Below are positions 12,701 to 22,000 of a DNA stretch of 64,000 bases, piece after piece. The stretch spans positions 18,304,708 through 18,368,707 of the forward strand of contig OY829329.1 in NCBI GenBank assembly GCA_963691655.1. The letters run 5' to 3'. Source of the stretch: Toxonevra muliebris. Taxonomy: Eukaryota; Arthropoda; Insecta; Diptera; Pallopteridae. The notes below the pieces were generated by a model that worked only from the letters and a program-made list of their open reading frames with translations, was not told the DNA's origin and did no database searches. Numbering within the stretch: position 1 is the stretch's first letter; every line of letters starts with the position of its first letter. Both the position numbers and the translations under genes were made by a program.

Positions 12701-13242
12701 ACAGTGAAAGATTTATTCAGCCAAAAGTCCGCGTGAAACGATTGAAGCTTGATTCTGCTACTGAACAAGAAATAGTTCATAATTCTTTATTATGTGTTTC
12801 AATACCAATATCTAATCCGATCACATTACAAAAAAGTATTGAAGAAATAGTTGAGCCTCTAATCCAAATAAAAATCGAGACATGCGATGAAGAAACTCCT
12901 AATGAAATGATGGCAAACCATAACAATGATGATGCTTTGAATATATCAAACTCTTCATCTAAGACCACGTATTCCGATTTCCTCATTCAAAGTGTACGCA
13001 GTATTCACCCCAGTTGTTTGAGTGATGTCACTGTATCTTCAAAACTAGACACATCTGACAACGATACAATAAGTAATGACAGTGGTTATGTGTCCGATAG
13101 CTTGATAAGAATGCATATTGCTATGCAACGAGCTGTTATAAATATGATGTTACTTGAAAGTGGATATTCACCATTACAATTTAATTTGCTAAATAGTTTA
13201 GATCAGCTACAAATATTTCTGGATTATTTGTTAGTTCGGTAA
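6708..13242 (+). CDS. Uncharacterised five-exon gene, ~504 aa, rich in SUMO-acceptor-like motifs
   Basis: Inferred exons are 6708-6807, 6890-7179, 7245-7289, 8549-8683 and 12298-13242 (stop). Every junction has GT/AG ends and frame is kept across all of them: the T|GT split codon joins the first two, and the other junctions are in phase 0. The first two introns are 82 and 65 bp, typical of flies. I do not recognise the family. Visible features include six [IV]KxE motifs (about residues 28, 37, 81, 94, 287, 381); an acidic, lysine-rich stretch near 39-50; a CxxC pair (WCKLCG) near 118; an AT-hook-like PRGRKKK at 166-172 and a second PGRTRK near 194; and a duplicated QPKxxxKRLxxD motif in the last exon. 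The C-terminus (IAMQRAVINMMLLESGY…) is predicted helical. A nuclear, chromatin-linked role is inference. The second exon's start is the least certain junction. Confidence 0.6.
7345..7800. repeat. Imperfect long inverted repeat (foldback/MITE-like) in intron
   Basis: Two arms of roughly 145 bp, at about 7350-7490 and 7655-7800, are reverse complements with scattered mismatches. The clearest core is CTACTCATCTCGACTAACAC near 7379, opposite GTGTTGGTCGAGATGAGTAG at 7745-7764. The spacer is about 165 bp. The element lies in the intron between the 45-bp exon and the AT-hook exon of the upstream gene. No transposase and no clear target duplication were found. Confidence 0.6.
7900..8450. repeat. Degenerate short-period repeat built on GAATTCAATTT words
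   Basis: About 550 bp consist of variants of a 25-35-bp unit that combines GAATTCAAATTGA with CTATTCTGAATT or GCTTTCTGAATT. No two copies are identical. It looks like an old minisatellite. It lies in the third intron of the plus-strand gene and has no coding capacity. Confidence 0.5.
8830..10050 (+). mobile_element. Decayed LINE 3' part: RT, RNase H and C-terminal region
   Basis: Plus-strand translation in shifting frames gives, in order: CPEGGVLS and GYADDIVVLIK (RT motifs with the catalytic YADD); KLQRVACVSTTEAMRSAPTA (post-RT block of R1/LOA-type LINEs); YTDGSKTDGGVGGGI and VPGHSGHLGNEKANELARKG (RNase H); and HLLCHCNCP (end zinc-knuckle remnant). Several frameshifts and stops make it a pseudogene. 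It lies in the last intron of the plus-strand host gene, in the same orientation. The clade is uncertain. Confidence 0.75.
10080..11710 (+). mobile_element. Second LINE fragment (RNase H to C-terminus), split by an insertion
   Basis: A 5'-truncated LINE follows the previous one head-to-tail. Left part: IVIYSDSQAAIRALDFF (RNase H). After the insertion at 10323-11220 it resumes with WLPGHIVIYGNEIADHIARN, then LRIIVGFFSGHCKLREH and CRFCQTDKERPEHNLIHCEA, the usual C-terminal zinc-finger-like end of RNase H-bearing LINEs. Reading across the insertion restores frame, so the LINE was there first. Stops and frameshifts show it is dead. Confidence 0.72.
10323..11220. mobile_element. 898-bp DNA element with 17-bp inverted ends and 3-bp duplication
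   Basis: CAGGCATGCTCCAGAAT at 10323-10339 is matched exactly by its reverse complement at 11204-11220. Both ends are followed by GTGAAAGTGAATT-type subterminal repeats. The flanking trinucleotide CAT occurs on each side (10320-10322 and 11221-11223), consistent with a 3-bp target duplication. Removing the element and one CAT restores the LINE reading VTIFWLPGH. A 3-bp duplication fits PIF/Harbinger or CACTA-type elements; the CAGG ends do not decide between them. The interior (10583-10915) has open frames of low complexity that I would not call a gene. Confidence 0.72.
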
Positions 13243-13396
13243 CAATGTGATATTTATTTATTTAGTTTTTTTTTTCTTTTTCTTTATCAAATTTTGTAAC
13301 GTATTAAGTGATAGAGTTAAAACAAATTTTTATTATGCTTTATCTTATAAATGAATTTTTATTTCTTTTTTTGTTTAATTTGTGACGAGATAATTA

Positions 13397-13402
13397 TTTA
13401 TT
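13397..13402 (-). terminator. Candidate polyadenylation signal for the G6P gene
   Basis: An AATAAA hexamer reads on the minus strand about 155 bp downstream of the G6P stop codon. It lies between the convergent G6P gene and the plus-strand gene ending at 13242, so the two 3' ends may be close or overlap. AT-rich sequence makes chance hexamers common. Confidence 0.3.
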
Positions 13403-13554
13403 TTTGAAATTCTTGTACATCCTCTTTCCTATTTAAGTTTACATTTGCACTTCAATTATACATTTACTTACAGCTATTGCTAAAAATATATATGTAGTTA
13501 ATAATTTGTTCCATCTTTAATATTGTATTACTATTTAATGTTACTAAACTTAAT

Positions 13555-15008
13555 TTATGCCAACTTCGATATAATACTTAAAAGCGTATACGAATGTAAC
13601 ATATTCCTTGTAAATTCATATGCCACAAAAATGAAACGGCCGAGATGTTTTGGAGTTTCTTGTCGCGCATAATAATTCAACAGCTCTATAACAAACATCA
13701 AAGGTATACGCTTGGCGTATGAACTTGTTTCACTTTCATATCTACTGGAAGAAGAAAAACACAAGTTTAAACTGCAATTCAAGGTAATATTTTATATTTT
13801 AACCTTTTATACATAGGTGCTGAAAATGCCACACCCATAAGGTTGCCAAAATCACGTCCAAGAACAAAAATTGGGCTTGATTCATGACGCAGCAAACTTG
13901 GATCTGCACACCATTTAAAAGCCTGTTAGTGAAAATGATGAAAAAACAAAATACAATTAAAAAGAATTAAAAAGAAAAAACAATCACAATTAAGTAAAAT
14001 AGAAAAAACTTATAAAAAGAAATGTCTGCTCGAATGCAATTAAAAAGAATTAAAAAGAAAAAACTTATTAATATAAATTGCTACGCACGTCAACATAATC
14101 AATTAAAGAAAAAAAAATGTTATTTATTATTAAACACTTACCATACGCACTGACCAATGCGGATCAACATCTATGCGTAACATTCCAAAATATACAATAA
14201 CAGGTAAAAGTCCTAAACAGCAAACAATTAACAACGACTTTCCACGACTCAAGGTATATAAAAATGTTGAGTATTTATCAAAGGTATGTAACAAAGTAAT
14301 GGCGGCAAATGAAGAAAGAACACATTGATGTAGAAATTGCGTCGCCAAATACATGCGACTTATCCACATACATAACGAAGTCAACACTATCACAATAATG
14401 CATATAACTTCTATACGTTCCGCGCTAATTTTCCATTTGCGATTGAATGTGGATAATGAGAATATTATAGAAAGATAACAAAATGTTGTAAATGAAATTG
14501 AATGGCTGGATGGAAAACCCGCTGTGGTTTCACAAGTAGCATCATATTGTTTTAACTGAAATGTATGATTATATATATTTTCATATTCTCGTATCCACCA
14601 ATAAGGACGAAATTCCGGCGAACACCTAAAATAAAGAAGACATTTTTAACTGAAATAACTGTTGATGTTTGCAATAAATACATTACCATTTAATCAGCGA
14701 ACTCAACACATTTAATATGCTCAAAGTGCATACCAGCCGGACCAGTAACTGATGATGAAATAAACCCACAAACGGCACGAATATATTCAATAATTGTGCA
14801 GGAGAAAAATTTTCACTTAGCATTAACCATAAAGGTTCTGCAAAATGAAAACTAAATGCAAAATTTATTTATATAAAATTATGTAATATTATTATGTAAG
14901 TATATGAATGAAAATTAGAATTACTTACAATTCCTGCGTGAATTGATTGAAGAATAATTCTGCATGTTGCAATGTAGTAATGGGATTTTGTTGGAAAATC
15001 AATTCCAT
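13555..15008 (-). CDS. G6P: Glucose-6-phosphatase (PAP2-type), five exons
   Basis: Exons on the minus strand are 15008-14929, 14851-14687, 14625-14142, 13922-13804 and 13744-13555. All junctions are GT/AG and in frame, giving about 345 residues, the usual length for this multi-pass ER membrane enzyme, which hydrolyses glucose-6-phosphate on the lumenal side. Motifs visible: K81-x6-R88P89 (KWCSPEFRPYWW), the PSSH block with H123, and SRMYLATQFLHQ at 171-182. These align without gaps to human R83, H119 and R170. At the human phosphoacceptor H176 this protein has Gln178, while the following His (human H179) is kept as H181. Hydrophobic helices are spread through exons 2-5. The second exon's acceptor at 14851 was chosen because a nearer AG (14841) breaks the frame. 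The gene is convergent with the plus-strand gene ending at 13242. Family assignment is firm; activity is open. Confidence 0.88.
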
Positions 15009-15830
15009 TTTTTGTTTATTAACTACATACAATTAAAATATGTTTTCTATCTTTAACTTTGTGTACTATATTTCATGGTGCCTGCCGGTTGTAAATATGT
15101 GTTATGTATTGTAATACATATTAGCCCAGGGTTTGGTGTTTTTGTATAAGGACATGCGCAGTAGTAGAACGAAGGGAGTACAGGATACTCGATATAAAAA
15201 AAGCAATTTGATATACAGTACCTTGCCACACGGCAAGAACAAGCATGAGCTTCCTGAGTTCACTGAATTTACTAGTGCTGCCATAAGCCAGCAATTCTCC
15301 GGATCTTAATCCCATAGAAAATTGCTAAGCCTATGTCAAATACAAGGTATTTGCCCGCCGAAACCCCACGATAGCAGTTTTGAAAGAAAACATCATGCAT
15401 GTTTGGAATAATGTAACAATATATTAGTGATAAAAACAAAAATGTTATATGTTTTCATTCTACTTTTACTACCAAATAAATGGATACCACTTTTTTTTCT
15501 AACTTAAATAGTTTGTTCTCTATAGAAGAGTGAAGTTGAAAGTTTATAAATTTGTTCATCGGTCATAATTCAATGAACAGGTACTGTAGTATAAAACATG
15601 TGTATGAACAGTGTTGTGAACTGTAAGTTACGCAATATAACTTATTACGTAATAATATTACTTTTTGCCTAGAGATGTAATATATCTCGACATTTTTCTC
15701 TCCGGTAATAACTAAGTGTAATAATATTACTTTTATACAGGTCATTATTACAAATTGCAACTCGAGAATAAATGAACATGTGTTATTGTTCAAATTCACT
15801 TCTAGCCCAAAAGCCCGTGACAAAAAAAGT
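15009..15830. other. Non-coding stretch upstream of G6P
   Basis: This region precedes the G6P start codon and should contain its promoter. No core promoter motif could be assigned. It has AT-rich words such as TATTACGTAATAATATTAC near 15643 and no convincing coding or RNA gene. Confidence 0.4.
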
Positions 15831-16215
15831 CTCTGACTTTCTAAAGGCTAGTTTTGTAATATGTTGTTATACTACTGGAATACATGGACATTGTCTGGTC
15901 AGTCAGGTTTTGGTTAGAACAGGTGGCACAGGTGAGCTTTCAAACATGTCGAAAATAAGAGATAAGTGCAACGGTTTTCTAAAGCCTGAAACTTTATATA
16001 CAGGTAATGTATTCAATAAAAAACATAATTCCGGCAGTCAGTAAGATTTTCGTTAGAACGGGGCCCGTCAGTCAGGCTCCAAGTTTATATGAAAAAAAAT
16101 TTTTTGCAACGGTTTTCTAAAATCTGAAAAAATTTTTTAAGTAGTTCTCAATAATAAAACATGAAAAAGTTGGTCAGTCAACTTTTTGATAGAACAACGC
16201 TCGTCAGTCATGGCA
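15830..16215. repeat. Degenerate tandem repeat of about 140 bp
   Basis: Two to three diverged copies share the words GCAACGGTTTTCTAAA (15968, 16107), GTCAGTCAGG or GTCAGTCA (near 15899, 16064, 16172, 16204) and GTTAGAAC/ATAGAAC. The array directly precedes the larger 855-bp tandem array. It is non-coding. Confidence 0.45.
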
Positions 16216-16224
16216 TATAAGTCT

Positions 16225-18216
16225 AGTCGGTAGAGTAAAAAATGCACCAAAAGTTCATAAAAAATTGTATCTAAGATTTTCCTTCAGTAATTGTTAGTGG
16301 GTGTATGATAGATGGAAAAACCACAAAATTCAGCTCTGGCCCTGCAGAGAAACCCCCCTAAAAAACCCCCCTTTATACTAACAACTGGCTAATCGTAGGA
16401 GATATCAAAAAAATTCCTGCTACAAAAAAAAGCTTGAGTGTTTTCCTAAAAAAAAGGTATTAAGTTATTTTTTCGTATATGTCATAGTTTTCGAGATATT
16501 CAATATTTTAAACATTTTCTGAAAGTTCTGTAAATGAGTAAAGTATTTTCTTTTAATTAAAACTTGCTCTCCCTTTCTCTCACACGTACACTTCCACATG
16601 CATACGCTCTCATGTTATATGTATATATGTATGTGCAGTACAATATAAATGAGAGTAAAATTAAAAAAAGCTCTGTAAATACGCGAAGGAACTCTTAGCT
16701 GCTCTTTACTCTTACTCTTACGTTCTCACACACATACTAGTACTATTATAGCACAACATCCCATGGAGTGCCTAGATCGAGCTTTTCAAACATATGTATA
16801 TGGGAAAGGTATGAGAAATTAAGAAAGCTCACTCAGTAAATGTGTGAAGAAACCCTCAGCTGCTCTTCACTATTACTCTCACGTTTTCATTCATATACGT
16901 AAACACTACTACCACTTTTACATATATTCATATATGTGAATAGTATACGTGTGAAAGGTGTGAGAGCGCTACCCAAAGTTCTGTAAATCTAGAAAATCTA
17001 CAGAGCTTTGAGATAAAATTGAAATTTTGTAATTTTATCTGGAAATTTTCCCGTTTCCGCGGTCGGTGGAGTAAAAAACTCCACCAAAAGCTCATAATAA
17101 CACTTTTTTGAAAATTTTTTTCAGTAATTGTTAGTGGGTGTATGATAGATGAAAAAACCACAAAAATCAGTTCTGAAACTGCAGAGAAACCCCCTCAAAA
17201 AAACCCCCTTTTGGTGAAAAAATCTGTTTTTTAGTAATAACTGGTTAGCCGTAGGAGATATCAAAAAAATTCCTGCTACAAAAACAAAGCTTAAGTAATT
17301 TCCAAAAAAAGGTATTAAGTAATTTTTTCGTATATGTCATAGTTTTCGATATATTCAATATTTTAAACATTTTCTGAAAGTTCTGTAAATGAGTAAAGTA
17401 TTTTCTTTTAATTAAAACTTGCTCTCCCTTTCTCTCACACGTACACTTCCACATGCATACGCTCTCACGTTATTTGTATATATGTATGTGCAGTACAATA
17501 TATGCTAGAGTAGAATTAAAAAAAAGCTCTGTAAATACGCGAAGGAACTCTTAGCTGCTCGTTACTCGCACTCTTACGTTCTCACACACATACTAGTACT
17601 ATTATAGCACAACATCCCATGGAGTGCCTAGATCGAGCTTTTCAAACATATGTATATGTGAATTGTATGAGAAATTAAGAAAGCTCACTCAGTAAATGTG
17701 TGAAGAAACTCTCAGCTGCTCTTCACTCTTACCCTTACGTTCTCATTCATATATGTGAACACTACTACCACTTTTACATATATTCATATATGTCAATAGT
17801 ATACGTGTGAAAGGTGTGAGAGCGCTACCCAAAGTTCTGTAAATCTAGAAAATCTACAGAGCTTTGAGATAAAATTGAAATTTTGTAATTTTATCTGGAA
17901 ATTTTCCCGTTTCCGCGGTCGTAGAGTAAAAAACTCCACCAAAAGTTCATAATAACACTTTTTTGAAAATTTTCTTCAGTAATTGTTAGTGGGGGTATGA
18001 TAGAAAGAAAAACCACAAAAGTCAGTTCTGGGGCTGCAGAGAAACCCCCCCAAAAAACCCCCCTTTTGGTGAAAAAAGCCATTTTTTACTAATAACTGGT
18101 TAACCGTAGGAGATATCAAAAAAAATCCTACTACAAAAAAAAAGCTTGAGTGTTTTCCTAAAAAAAAGTGTTGGTTAATTTTTTCGTATATGTCATAGTT
18201 TTCGAGATATTCAATC
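16225..18216. repeat. Tandem array of an 855-bp unit, about 2.3 copies
   Basis: The anchor GTAGGAGATATCAAAAAAA occurs at 16395, 17251 and 18106, and TTGCTCTCCCTTTCTCTCAC occurs at 16564 and 17419, giving a period of 855-856 bp. The first two units are full and the third stops near 18216. Units differ by only a few percent. Each unit has an internal half-repeat with the words CTCTTAGCTGCTCTTTACTC and CTCAGCTGCTCTTCACT, and a small hairpin (TGGAGTAAAAAACTCCA in the second unit). It is non-coding and lies between G6P and the Duox 3' end. Confidence 0.8.
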
Positions 18217-18249
18217 TTTAAGAAATTTCAAATTTTGTACTTTGGGTGC

Positions 18250-18450
18250 AAGATAGCGAGATTTGACGCCTCCAGATTATTTCTTTGTGGGGTTGCATGA
18301 AGCCTTGAAAAATAACTTTACACGTGTCATTAGCGATATACAACCTGCTATGCTCGAAAAAATGATTCAAAATTGGACTTCTCGTATGGATCACTTCCAG
18401 CTTAGTTGTGATCAACATCAACATAAAATAATCTTAAAAAAAAGCATTTA
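18250..18450 (+). pseudogene. Mariner-type transposase C-terminal fragment
   Basis: The plus strand reads RDLTPPDYFFVGLHEALKN, then DIQPAMLEKMIQNWTSRMDH, ending after a His-rich tail. This is the C-terminus of mariner-like transposases, where TPxDYFLWG holds the last catalytic Asp and the LEK-x2-x-NW-x2-R-x-D block follows. The 5' part is absent; it abuts the end of the 855-bp array. Confidence 0.68.
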
Positions 18451-18454
18451 AAAA

Positions 18455-18955
18455 AAAGAAAAAAGCATTCAATCATTTACAACTTTTTAATTAAATTTAA
18501 TAAATTTATAATAAATAATTTCATCAGAATATGAAAACTGATAACAATAGAATTTCAATAAATAAGTTCAAGTAGGCGTAGCAAATAGTACAGTAGAAAT
18601 AATAGTACAATAGAAGAAGAAATATAAGCTATATATAGTTGTAATAACCAATAATAGTAATAATGATAATAATAATAGTAAAGTATAGAAATGATACTTT
18701 CATTAATTCGAATAGAATAGAATAAATTGACTAAAGAAAATTTCGAAAATTCAAAGAAGGAAACTCTAAGTAAATTCACTTAAATACACGAGAATGCGCG
18801 CGCTATAAATTCAAAACTAATGTTGAACTAAATATCATACAATTGTAATGCCGTTGTGAAGTCGTAAGTAAGTATAGTACGTAGTACATAGTAGTAGTCG
18901 TTTAGTTGTAATCGCAGTAGTTGTTTTTGTTGTTGCAGATTTACAACATCCGAAA
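18455..18955 (-). other. Probable Duox 3' untranslated region
   Basis: Sequence following the Duox stop codon on the minus strand is AT-rich, with a trinucleotide-like (TAA/TAG)n tract at about 18590-18690. No coding signal is present. A polyadenylation site could not be fixed; ATTAAA-type variants occur near 18490-18505 on the minus strand. Confidence 0.35.
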
Positions 18956-19084
18956 TTAACCGAAATTCTCGAAATGATGTATGAAATATGGTAGCTTGCG
19001 TGTTTTATTAACTTCATCACAAGCAGACATGACACTTTTTGTGAGCGGACGTGGACCGCAAGAGAAGACGCCTATTTTAGAGAC
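18956..19084 (-). CDS. Duox: Duox last coding exon
   Basis: A 129-bp segment after TTACAG encodes VSKIGVFSCGPRPLTKSVMS and ends YFIHHFENFG with a TAA stop at 18956-18958. The CGP motif binds NADPH, and the terminal Phe is typical of the NOX family. Confidence 0.95.
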   Translation of the reverse strand, partial: VSKIGVFSCGPRPLTKSVMSACDEVNKTRKLPYFIHHFENFG

Positions 19085-22000
19085 CTGTAAAAAAAGATAG
19101 AAAATTTATTGGAAAAGTAAACAAGAAACTGAAGCTGTGCGGATCAATGAAGCTTTCAAATTGATGGCTTAATCAAAAATTGGTTCAACAAACGATTGAA
19201 TTTTTGATTAATCTATGCATAATTTTCGATTATTCTGCTTAATCTAAAAGCTCGATTAATCTCCTCTTAGATCTAATAGAAATATTCTTTATTTAGCCTT
19301 ACGTATGAATGTTTCTTTTGTACGAATTTCAAGAAACTCGACATATCCGGACGTCCAAAATGATTGACCGCCTTAAGACCCGTAAAGATTGAGGTCTTCG
19401 AAAGACGTTGAAAGTGATTTTCGCATATATACTGAAAATAAGAATTTCAAAAATTCATTAGTTAAATCACAATGCCAACACAAGGTACTATATTTCAATA
19501 TACACACCAGCATAGTTGTTCTTAAATCGAATTTATGAAAGAATTGCGTTATAAAGATATGAATCTCCAGCACATTGGTGACATCTTTCTTCTCCACATC
19601 TCGCAGCACATCAATAAACCATTCAAAGTGTTTATGTGAAGGACAAATCCATAGGAAGTACACCTTCTTACAAGCAACACCCGAATAACGATTTGTACTA
19701 GTACCAAATACTAAATCATTCAATATAGATGCATATGGAGTAACTCCAATTCCTCCACCGACCATCACAGCTACCTCAAATTTATACCAATCTTGATTTC
19801 CACCACCAAATGGTCCTTCAATGCGTATTTTCGGTTGATCTTCAGGATTATAATTACATGGATCGAAGTAGTTACGCAGCTTCCATGTCCACGGACCCTG
19901 TGCTTTGATGTGACAACTCAGGCAATTCTGGTGCGGTGCTGATGTTAATGTGAAACTATGCATTTCATGTGAACGGAAGGCAGTACACGATAGACGAACC
20001 CATTGACCGGAAAGATATTTTAGATTTGGTGGACGGTAGAATTTTATTTTGATTACATCTGATGGCAGTAAATCCGTATCGATAACGTCAAGCGCCATGT
20101 ATTTAGTGCGTAAAGAGACGATTTTATCGAGTGTATAAATAATGCCGGGTCCAATGAAAAACATCCAGAATCGGGGTGCACCGGTTATGCGCGCCAAACC
20201 GTGCACCAAACTGAGTAGATAAAGGCCAATATACAGGGAATGTGTAACCCAGAAGAATTTATACGCTCTCTTTCGTATTGTGGGGTGAGCAAACACAAAT
20301 ATGATGCACATAATGATAAAGAGAAGAACGCCAGTGGTGCCTAAAGAAGGACAAATAAATAGATAAATTGTAAAATATTTATTATCGTTGGTGGTGGTAG
20401 TAGAACTGTGCAATTAAATCTGCTTTCATCGTTCTTTCTGATTAATTAAATAACAAAATGGTTTTACTTTTATTAAACTGCATCTTTATTTACCAAAACT
20501 CTGATATATTCAGGTTACTAACAGTGCAACACAAGTTATGATTCAACTATATGGCTATAAATGGATGAAAGTATTACCGAGTAGCCGAGTTTAGCAACGG
20601 TCGGGATATTACAGTGGGTTGAAATTATAAAATTTTAGTAAAAAATCGCTTGAAATAATATGAAAAATCATAGTCAAATTTTACTAGCAATCTTTTCTTA
20701 GAGCACTTTAACCCCTTAACTCCAACCCATATGGGGATCCTCTTTTCAAGAAAGTCCAGAAAAGTCCCTTTTAAAAGAGTATTCTAGGATTAAAATGTTC
20801 CACAAAAATAATTTAAAAAACAATTCAATTAGGGTTACAAAAGACAAGAACCAACTACGGGTTAAAGATGTGGCATAAAACTTGCTATGTGGTGAAATAC
20901 CTTACCTTTAATCCGTAGATGCTTCTTAATTTTTGTGAACCTTATTGAAGTTCTCTGTAAATTATTTTTGTCAAACATTTAAACCCTTGACTACCCTTTT
21001 TAAAGCATACTTTACTGGAATTTCTTTAAAAAAAAAGGCCAAAATACCCATATAGGATATTCAAGGCTAAAGTGCCAATCAAAAATATTTTACGAAAAAT
21101 TTCATTAAGGTCATTAAAGAAAAGAAGCTCCTACAGGTTAAAGGTTAGGTGTAAAACTCAACTTTAACCCTTGAATACTGTTTAAAAAGGTACATTCTGG
21201 AAGTTCTCAAAAAAACTACCAAAAACATCCATACATATGAGAACGACTTAATGGGTTAAAGTGTTCTAAATAAATAAAATATTCTACATACAATTTTACT
21301 AAGGATTCTCAAAGACAAGACTCATGCTTAGTGTAGATTTTCAAACGATTTTTCATATTATTTGCTGCGATTTTTGACTATAATTTTAAAATTTCAATCC
21401 ACTGTAAAATCGCAACAGCCGCTAAAACCCAGGGATAGTTTTACTCAGCCTTGGTAGTGCTTTCATCCACTTACCGTGGTATAGTTGAATCATGAAACTG
21501 TTTTAAAAAATGTTGTACTGTGGATCGATTACTCTGCTAATTGATTAAAGGAGGAGGACTAGTCTCTTGGAACGGTCAAATTGGGTTGAAAATAAAGGGT
21601 GAGATGAAAAAGATGCTCCCGTCTTTTATCTACACATTTGAGAGTGTCAAAAGACTAGTCAAGTAACTAATCGATCAATTAAGGAGTGAGATCGAAAAAA
21701 TCTTAACATATATAAAATTCAATAATTTTTAAACGGTTGATCTTAGAGTTTTGATTTTTTTTTATTTAATTGACAATATTTTACAAATTACAGAAAAATA
21801 TAACTTTTTTAGTTCTAACCACTATTTATGAACTCGTGGACCTTTTTTGGCAAGCCTTCCATTAGAGATTTGATAGTTGTTTCAGACACCTTTTTGGAAC
21901 AGTTTGCCCATCTCCTTTTAAAATCTTCGATATTTTGGGACACCTTTTTTATGCTCTTTAAGTTTTTTTCCACAAGAGCCCAATATCTCTCCACTGGTCT

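Noticed and set aside
18555..18779. Poly-Tyr minus-strand frame
   Set aside because: It is a translation of a (TAA/TAG)n tract in the probable Duox 3' UTR.
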